A stretch of DNA of 6,441 bases, taken from NCBI GenBank assembly GCA_903828035.1, contig CAIKKV010000713.1:1-6441 (forward strand), given 5' to 3'. A program made the translations under genes and the position numbers. Positions 1-4,813 of the stretch are shown piece after piece (position 1 is the stretch's first letter; the number at the start of each line of letters is the position of its first letter). The notes below the pieces were generated by a model, which was not told the DNA's origin, ran no database searches, and was given only the letters and a program-made list of their open reading frames with translations. This DNA is from an uncultured bacterium. GTDB lineage: Bacteria > Verrucomicrobiota > Kiritimatiellia > CAIKKV01.

Positions 1-11
1 GCACGAAAAGC

Positions 12-938
12 TCAAACTCGCTGGAACGCCGCCCAAACGGCCTCCTCGGGAACCGCCGCCAGCGCCCCGGCCGTGGCCGCCGCCGCGCGAACCAGCCGGA
101 CGCCCGGCGCCCGCGAGGCCCACAGCTCCGGATCCGAAGGGCCGAATACCGCCGTCACCGGAATGCCGACCGCCGCCGCCACATGCGTCACGCCCGAATC
201 GTTACCGAGATACCCCCGGCTGCCGGCCAGCGCCGCCGCCAGCTGGACCAGATCGCCCCGCGGCAGCACCGGAAATGGCTCCCCCTGCTCCGCAAAGGCT
301 TTCCGCACCTCGTCGTCCGCCTCGCCAAAGCTGAACACCGGGTCCAACCCGGCCGCCTTCATCCGCCTCGCCACCGCCAGAAACCCGGACAGGGGCCAGT
401 TCTTCTTCCCGCCTCCGCTGCCCGGATGAACCACCACCGGCGCCCGCCAGGCGCCCAGCCGCTTCCGCCCCTCGCCCAGCACGTCGTCCCGAAGCTTAAG
501 CCGCGGATAGGGCTCCCCCTCCGGATAGACCGCCAAGGCCTCCAGCGGCTTCATCAGATGCCTCGCCGCCGGCGTCCCCTCGATCTTGGGCGAAACCGCC
601 AGCACCTGCCGCACCCCGGCCTGCTGCAAGCTGGCCCGCACCGAGTCGTCCGGATCAAACAGATAGCTGATGACCGCCTCGAACGACCGCAGGTAAAGCG
701 CCTGCTCGGCCGGCAGCGGCTGCTCGGGCACAAACAGGAGCGCCGCGGAGGCGCGATCCAGGGATTTCACCGCATCCGCCAGACCGCCCGCCACGGCGAG
801 GGCGGCGATATGCGGATAGCCCAGCACCTCGATGTGACTCTCCGGCCAGCGCCGCTTCATCGCCTCCAACGCCGGAAGCGTCATGATGAAATCGCCGATC
901 GCGCCGCCCCGGATCACTAGAAAACGCGGATTTCCCAT
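12..938 (-). CDS. Glycosyltransferase family 9 (ADP-heptose:LPS heptosyltransferase-like)
   Basis: This 308-residue protein has the two Rossmann-like halves (GT-B fold) of the GT9 family, which includes WaaC, WaaF and WaaQ. The N-terminal acceptor half opens with 'FLVIRGGAIGDFIMTLPAL' (6-24), with D16 at the position of the catalytic Asp of heptosyltransferases. The donor half has 'VHPGSGGGKKNWP' (170-182), a 'GEADDE' acidic stretch (205-210), and the hallmark 'GNDSGVTHVAAAVGIP' (245-260) followed by 'VFGPSDPELW' (264-273). In characterised relatives this region binds the nucleotide-sugar. It probably acts on the cytoplasmic face of the inner membrane, adding a heptose or related sugar to lipid A core or another surface glycan; donor and acceptor cannot be read from sequence. 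It is slightly shorter than typical WaaC/WaaF (320-350 residues). It contains no cysteines. It follows the membrane protein gene by 7 bases, and its stop (14-12) is near the left edge. Confidence 0.9.
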   Translation of the reverse strand: MGNPRFLVIRGGAIGDFIMTLPALEAMKRRWPESHIEVLGYPHIAALAVAGGLADAVKSLDRASAALLFVPEQPLPAEQALYLRSFEAVISYLFDPDDSVRASLQQAGVRQVLAVSPKIEGTPAARHLMKPLEALAVYPEGEPYPRLKLRDDVLGEGRKRLGAWRAPVVVHPGSGGGKKNWPLSGFLAVARRMKAAGLDPVFSFGEADDEVRKAFAEQGEPFPVLPRGDLVQLAAALAGSRGYLGNDSGVTHVAAAVGIPVTAVFGPSDPELWASRAPGVRLVRAAAATAGALAAVPEEAVWAAFQRV

Positions 939-941
939 GGG

Positions 942-947
942 CTCCTC
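942..947 (-). promoter_or_regulatory. Ribosome binding site for the glycosyltransferase gene
   Basis: On the minus strand the bases read GAGGAG, overlapping the TGA of the upstream gene (948-946), followed by CCC and the ATG at 938. The 3-base spacer is shorter than usual, but the motif is strong. The N-terminal 'FLVIRGGAIGD' strand-loop just after this ATG makes it the sensible start. Confidence 0.6.
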
Positions 948-1488
948 AATAGACGCAAAGGCCCAGATAGATCAACACCGCCCCCAGCCCGACGCCAAAC
1001 AGCGCGGCCAGCCGCATCCGCATCGGATTGTCCACCAGCGGCGCGGCGAGCTTGCGGAACCACCAGGGGCTTGCGACAAACAGCATGCCGGGGAACACCC
1101 AGGCGTAGGCCAGCACCACCATCACCAGGCGGGCTTGCGATTCATGAAAGCGCGAGGCCGCCAGCACGGGCGCGGCGATCAGCAGCAGCAGCCCGCCCAG
1201 CGCGCGCGCCGCCAGCAGCTCATCGACAAAAACGCCCACCAGGACAATCGCCACCGGGCACGCCAGGAACAGGCTGGCCCGATAGGGCGTGAACCAGCTG
1301 TTGGGCAGGGTCCACACCAGGGCCGACACGAGCACCATGTCCAGCGCCGCCAGAAACCAGCCCCAGCCCCGGCTCCGGGGAAAGGCCTTCAAAAAAGCGG
1401 CCGCCTTTTCGGGGGCCAGCACGCCGAACAGCTTGCCGATCACCGACGCCGCCCCGATCCCCACCGCCATCATCGCCAATTCGCTCAT
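946..1488 (-). CDS. Polytopic inner-membrane protein of unknown function
   Basis: I do not recognise a family for this 180-residue protein. About six hydrophobic segments are visible: roughly residues 3-23, 44-61, 70-90, 96-112, 119-139 and 158-179. The loops are short. The most polar stretches are a basic loop at 28-41 ('KAAAFLKAFPRSRGW'), a short 'RFHESQAR' link at 113-120, and a basic/aromatic loop at 141-159 ('PWWFRKLAAPLVDNPMRMR'). Basic residues at 34-40 and 145-159 would favour those loops facing the cytoplasm. No catalytic motif, metal site or transporter signature is evident. There is no cleavable signal peptide. It starts in an ATGA overlap with miaB behind a good ribosome binding site and stops 7 bases before the glycosyltransferase gene, so it is expressed with both. 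A role in envelope biogenesis or polymer export is possible from context only. It is a real gene on operon packing and consistent membrane topology. Confidence 0.8.
   Translation of the reverse strand: MSELAMMAVGIGAASVIGKLFGVLAPEKAAAFLKAFPRSRGWGWFLAALDMVLVSALVWTLPNSWFTPYRASLFLACPVAIVLVGVFVDELLAARALGGLLLLIAAPVLAASRFHESQARLVMVVLAYAWVFPGMLFVASPWWFRKLAAPLVDNPMRMRLAALFGVGLGAVLIYLGLCVY
1485..1488 (-). promoter_or_regulatory. ATGA stop/start overlap, miaB to membrane protein gene
   Basis: The miaB TGA (1487-1485) overlaps the ATG of the next gene (1488-1486). It is the third consecutive junction of this type in the operon. Confidence 0.75.
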
Positions 1489-2840
1489 GTCCCGATCCTT
1501 TCCAGATCCCCGTACAACGTCTGGGGCAACACCCGCTTAATGACCACCCGGACCTCGTCCCCCACGGCCACCGAGCCGGGATTGTCGAAAAAAACGATCT
1601 TATTGGTCCGGGTCCGGCCGCTCCAGAGCCGCTCGCGCTTCAAGCTCGCGCCCTCCGCCAGCACCTCCAGCGCCCGCCCGACCAGCGGCTCGTGCAACTC
1701 CATGCCGCGCCGGTCCTGATCCTCCAGCAACAGCTGGTTCCGCGCCATCTTCACCTCGGGCGGCACATCGTCCGGCCACTCCGCGGCGGGCGTTCCCGTC
1801 CGGGGTGAATACTTGAAAATATAGGCGTTATCGTAAAGCATCTCGTCCATCAGCCGGCGGGTGAGGTCGAAATCCTCATCCGTCTCCCCCGGGAAGCCCA
1901 CGATCACATCGGTCGTCAGGGCGAACTCCGGCATCGCCTCGCGCAGCCGGCCCGCCGCCTGGCGATACGCCTCGGCGTTGTAGCCCCGGCGCATGCGGGC
2001 CAGCACGGCGTCGGAGCCCGACTGCACCGGCATGTGCAGATGATTGCAGACCGGCGGCAGGGCGGCCATGGCCCGGGCCAGCTCGGCCGAACAGCCCGAC
2101 GGATGGCCGGAGGTAAACCGCAGCCGCGCCACGCCCAGCTCCGCCGCCGCCTCCAGCAGGCGCGGCAAGGGCTCCTGGAATCCCGCCGGCGACCGGTCGC
2201 CCTCCGGCCAGACGGGGTTGGCCACGCCATACCGCATGACGCTCTGGCCGAGCAGCGTCACCTCGCGCACCCCGGCGTCGACCAGCTTCCGCACCTCGGC
2301 CAGCACATCGACCGCCGGGCGGCTCCACTCCCGGCCGCGCACGGTCGGCACGATGCAATAGGCGCAACGCCGGTCGCACCCGTACAGGATGTTCACAAAG
2401 GCTATCGGCGAGCCCGGCAAATGGCCGTCCAGCCCCCCGCCGTCCGGGCGGTCCTCCCCCACATCGATAAACGGCCCCTCGCCCGCCTGGACCTCCTCAA
2501 TCGCCTGCGGAAGCCGGGCCAGCCGGTTCGGACCAAGGGCGAAATCCAACCCCTTGATGGCTTTCAGCTCCTGCGCCCCCAGCCGCTGCACCATGCAGCC
2601 GATCGCGCCCACCCGCAGCCCCGGCCGCTCCCGCTTCGCGTGAATCAGCAGATTCAGCTTGCCCCGGGCCTTATCCTCGGCCTTGCCCCGCACACTGCAC
2701 GTATTAACAATGACAATATCCGCCTCGGCCTCGACATCCGTCAGCCGGTACCCGCGCGACTCCAGCAGGGCGGCCGCCGCCTCGCTGTCCCGCACATTCA
2801 TCTGGCACCCGTAGGTGCGGATGTAGACCTGTCCGCTCAT
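1485..2840 (-). CDS. miaB: tRNA-2-methylthio-N6-dimethylallyladenosine synthase MiaB
   Basis: This 451-residue radical SAM methylthiotransferase would convert N6-isopentenyladenosine at position 37 of tRNAs reading UNN codons to the 2-methylthio form, in the cytosol, after MiaA. Three domains are visible in order. The N-terminal domain (1 to ~120) carries the cysteines of the auxiliary 4Fe-4S cluster: C12 in 'YGCQMN', C48 in 'NTCSVR' and C82 in 'GCMVQ'. The radical SAM core (~145-380) has C155, C159 and C162 in 'GCDRRCAYCIVP', then 'RGREWSR', 'LHMPVQSGSD' and 'TTDVIVGFPGET'. A TRAM RNA-binding domain (~383-446) includes 'GRTRTNKIVFF'. Length is normal for the family. 'GCQMN' and 'RGRE' favour MiaB over RimO or MtaB. 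One oddity is 'LLGQSVMRYG' (196-205), where MiaB usually reads LLGQNVN. ATGA overlaps at both ends place it mid-operon. The start is fixed by the overlap and by the standard spacing to C12. Confidence 0.95.
   Translation of the reverse strand: MSGQVYIRTYGCQMNVRDSEAAAALLESRGYRLTDVEAEADIVIVNTCSVRGKAEDKARGKLNLLIHAKRERPGLRVGAIGCMVQRLGAQELKAIKGLDFALGPNRLARLPQAIEEVQAGEGPFIDVGEDRPDGGGLDGHLPGSPIAFVNILYGCDRRCAYCIVPTVRGREWSRPAVDVLAEVRKLVDAGVREVTLLGQSVMRYGVANPVWPEGDRSPAGFQEPLPRLLEAAAELGVARLRFTSGHPSGCSAELARAMAALPPVCNHLHMPVQSGSDAVLARMRRGYNAEAYRQAAGRLREAMPEFALTTDVIVGFPGETDEDFDLTRRLMDEMLYDNAYIFKYSPRTGTPAAEWPDDVPPEVKMARNQLLLEDQDRRGMELHEPLVGRALEVLAEGASLKRERLWSGRTRTNKIVFFDNPGSVAVGDEVRVVIKRVLPQTLYGDLERIGT
1496..1501 (-). 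promoter_or_regulatory. Ribosome binding site for the 180-residue membrane protein
   Basis: On the minus strand this reads AAAGGA, 7 bases before the ATG at 1488. It lies inside the last codons of miaB and supports the 1488 start. Unlike the two upstream overlaps, this one has a good Shine-Dalgarno motif. Confidence 0.65.
2837..2840 (-). promoter_or_regulatory. ATGA stop/start overlap, AsmA-like gene to miaB
   Basis: The TGA of the AsmA-like gene (2839-2837) overlaps the ATG of miaB (2840-2838). Upstream of the ATG there is only a weak GGA about 8 bases away and a GAGAAGGG further out at about 13-20 bases. Coupled re-initiation is the likely main route. Confidence 0.75.
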
Positions 2841-4813
2841 GAGCCGGATCCGCCCTTCTCCGGCTTCGCGGGCGCCGCCCGCGGCGGCTCCTCGGCCTTT
2901 TCATTTTTCCCGCCGCGGGTCATCCGCTCGAACAGGTCGGCCGAGAAGTTGATGGGGTACCAGTGCGGGCTCTGCGTCGTGCCGCGAAGCCGGAACTCGA
3001 AAAGCTTGCTGACCGGCAAGGTGATGGCCCGCACGGCCATTCCGAGCAGCGTGTCCGTGTTCATCAGCTTAAGCTGGATGTCGTAGTTCAGGCTGTTCGT
3101 GAGGGAAAAGAAGCCGTGCCCGTTCAGGCTGACCGCCCCGCCGCCCACCTTGATCGAATCCGAGCGGATGGCGCCGTCTTCCAGCCGCCAGTCGGCCGTG
3201 CCGTCGGTCAGGCTCGCCGAGGGATCCAGGCCGGGAATCAGGCGGGAAAGAAAATCGGACAGGGGGCCGAAGAGCGGAAACCGGAACAGCCGGCCCTGGG
3301 AGACCTTCAGCCAGCCGGAGCCTGCCAGGCTGCCGCGGTCGCCGGACCCCATCACGCCGCTCAGCGTCCCCGCCGCCGACAGCTTGCCGTCGTACCGCTC
3401 CGAGGCCTTCAACCCGCCCGCCCGGGCCAGCATCCGGCCATCCATGTTCTGGCAGCCGCCCTGCGCGGAAAACTGAACCTGCTCCATCTGATGTTCGGGC
3501 GTCCAGTCCCCCACCAGGTCCACCTGCCCCGTAAACGAGCCCCCGTAACACTCCCCGGCCAGGTCGTGGATCTCACAGGACAGGCCCGTCAACTTGGCCG
3601 TAAACGCCATCCGGTCCGCCAGGAACCGGTTCAGCCCCAGCTTCTGGCCTTCCAAAAAGAGCGTCACCGAGTTGCGCGTCAAATCCCGCAGGTTAACCGT
3701 GCCGCCCGCGTGAATCCGGACGGGGCCCTCCGCCCGCACCGACGTCAGGCGTTCCGCCATGTCCGGCGCCACCAGGCGGACGAGGGTTCCCGGGGGACAG
3801 GTCGAATACCCGTCGAACCGGATATCCCCCATGCTGAAGTCCACCGAAAAACCGCCCGCGGCCAGTCCATCCTGCCGGATGATGACAACCGGATCGAAGG
3901 CCAGGTCGGTTTTCCGCCCCTCCCCCGCGTGGAACTGCATGTTCAGGAACAGCTGGCGGATGTCGACTCCCCGATAGGAGCAATCGCGGGCGGCGCCCGA
4001 AAGCGCGAGGTTAAACGTCCAGTTTTCGCCATAATTTCCAGACATGTCGGCATCCCCGGAAGGCAGCTTGACCCCGGGGGTAAACAGGCGGAAGTAGTCC
4101 AGGGCGCCTTGCTTGTCCAGGGCGGTCAGGAACGACTCAATGGCCATCGGATAGCCGTTCCACGTGATGGAGGACTGGTAGCTCCGCTCCGCGAGATCCA
4201 TGGCCAGGCTGCCCTGCAGCGTGGCGCGGGGCCCCGCCTCTTCGCCAATCTCGCCTTCCGCCCGGTTCAGCCGCAGCCGGGCTCCGCTTAACGCCACCTC
4301 GCACTTGCCATGCACCACGCGCTCGCCGAAGATGCGGGTGTCCTGCACGTTGGCCTGGAAGTTCCAGTTGCCGAAATCCAGGGGCCCCGTCCCGCTTCCA
4401 GGGCCGACGCCCTGCATCGCCCGGATCGTGCCTCCCGAAATCCACACCTCCCGCAGCCAGTCGCCCCCGGTCAGGGCCGCCAGCGGATTCACGGCCAGCC
4501 GCACCGTATCGGCCGAAACAAGCGGCAGGCCCACATCGCCTTTGGAGAAAATACGCGCATCCCGCAGCGTCACGCCCCGAATCAGGTCGTAGCTGATCGT
4601 CCCCGCCTCGGCGGCGAAGGGCGTCTCCGGCAGGCGCTGGGAAATCACCCGGATCCAGGAGGACGGAATGCCCATGGCCAGCACGAGCAGCAGCCAGCTC
4701 ACGGCCAGGAAGAAAAGCAGGACCAGGCCGCGGAAGAGCGACCCCATCAGGGGGCGGCCCCGCTCCTGGCGGGGGAAATGGAAAGCGGGCCGTTTGAACA
4801 AGGGGGACTTCAT
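2837..4813 (-). CDS. AsmA-like envelope protein (membrane-anchored, lipid-transfer type)
   Basis: This is a 658-residue protein. A short basic N-terminus (residues 1-23) precedes one strong membrane segment at about 25-48, giving an N-in, C-out anchor. The rest is a long run of alternating beta strands (about 70-620), typical of the AsmA/TamB superfamily. The region at about 495-620 looks like the conserved AsmA-like C-terminal part: 'GSGWLKVSQGRLFRFP', then 'PLSDFLSRLIPG', 'DWRLEDGAIRSDSIKVGG', and 'FEFRLRGTTQSPHWYP' near the end. The tail 631-658 is rich in Lys, Glu, Pro and Ala and probably disordered. Characterised family members span the periplasm and help move phospholipids to the outer membrane or influence outer-membrane assembly; that role here is by family only. 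Six cysteines (171, 278, 339, 413, 422, 454) lie in the exported part. ATGA overlaps at both ends couple it to the DUF4340 gene and to miaB. The start could instead be Met23 (4747), which would place the membrane segment almost at the N-terminus. Confidence 0.8.
   Translation of the reverse strand: MKSPLFKRPAFHFPRQERGRPLMGSLFRGLVLLFFLAVSWLLLVLAMGIPSSWIRVISQRLPETPFAAEAGTISYDLIRGVTLRDARIFSKGDVGLPLVSADTVRLAVNPLAALTGGDWLREVWISGGTIRAMQGVGPGSGTGPLDFGNWNFQANVQDTRIFGERVVHGKCEVALSGARLRLNRAEGEIGEEAGPRATLQGSLAMDLAERSYQSSITWNGYPMAIESFLTALDKQGALDYFRLFTPGVKLPSGDADMSGNYGENWTFNLALSGAARDCSYRGVDIRQLFLNMQFHAGEGRKTDLAFDPVVIIRQDGLAAGGFSVDFSMGDIRFDGYSTCPPGTLVRLVAPDMAERLTSVRAEGPVRIHAGGTVNLRDLTRNSVTLFLEGQKLGLNRFLADRMAFTAKLTGLSCEIHDLAGECYGGSFTGQVDLVGDWTPEHQMEQVQFSAQGGCQNMDGRMLARAGGLKASERYDGKLSAAGTLSGVMGSGDRGSLAGSGWLKVSQGRLFRFPLFGPLSDFLSRLIPGLDPSASLTDGTADWRLEDGAIRSDSIKVGGGAVSLNGHGFFSLTNSLNYDIQLKLMNTDTLLGMAVRAITLPVSKLFEFRLRGTTQSPHWYPINFSADLFERMTRGGKNEKAEEPPRAAPAKPEKGGSGS
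4810..4813 (-). promoter_or_regulatory. ATGA stop/start overlap, DUF4340 gene to AsmA-like gene
   Basis: The TGA of the DUF4340 gene (4812-4810) and the ATG of the AsmA-like gene (4813-4811) share bases. The 20 bases upstream of this ATG have no purine-rich Shine-Dalgarno motif, so initiation probably depends on ribosomes terminating here. An alternative start for the downstream gene exists at 4747. Confidence 0.75.

Noticed and set aside
183..920. Plus-strand frames opposite the glycosyltransferase (73-429 and 183-920)
   Set aside because: Both are shadows of the GT9 gene, rich in Arg, His, Gln and Pro without structure.
939..945. Possible terminator or promoter between the membrane protein and glycosyltransferase genes
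   Set aside because: Only 7 bases separate the genes and they are part of a ribosome binding site. There is no room for a hairpin or promoter outside coding sequence.
883..1719. Plus-strand frame (278 codons) opposite the membrane protein and the end of miaB
   Set aside because: It overlaps three real genes on the other strand, and its His/Gln/Arg-rich translation is the complement of hydrophobic membrane codons.
2034..3086. Plus-strand reading frame (350 codons) opposite miaB
   Set aside because: It is antisense to an unmistakable MiaB with all cluster cysteines. The composition is typical of a shadow frame.
2963..4291. Long plus-strand reading frame (442 codons) opposite the AsmA-like gene
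   Set aside because: It is antisense to a gene with clear membrane and family signals. Its translation is rich in Arg, Gln, Pro and His with no recognisable domain, as expected from the complement of high-GC coding DNA.
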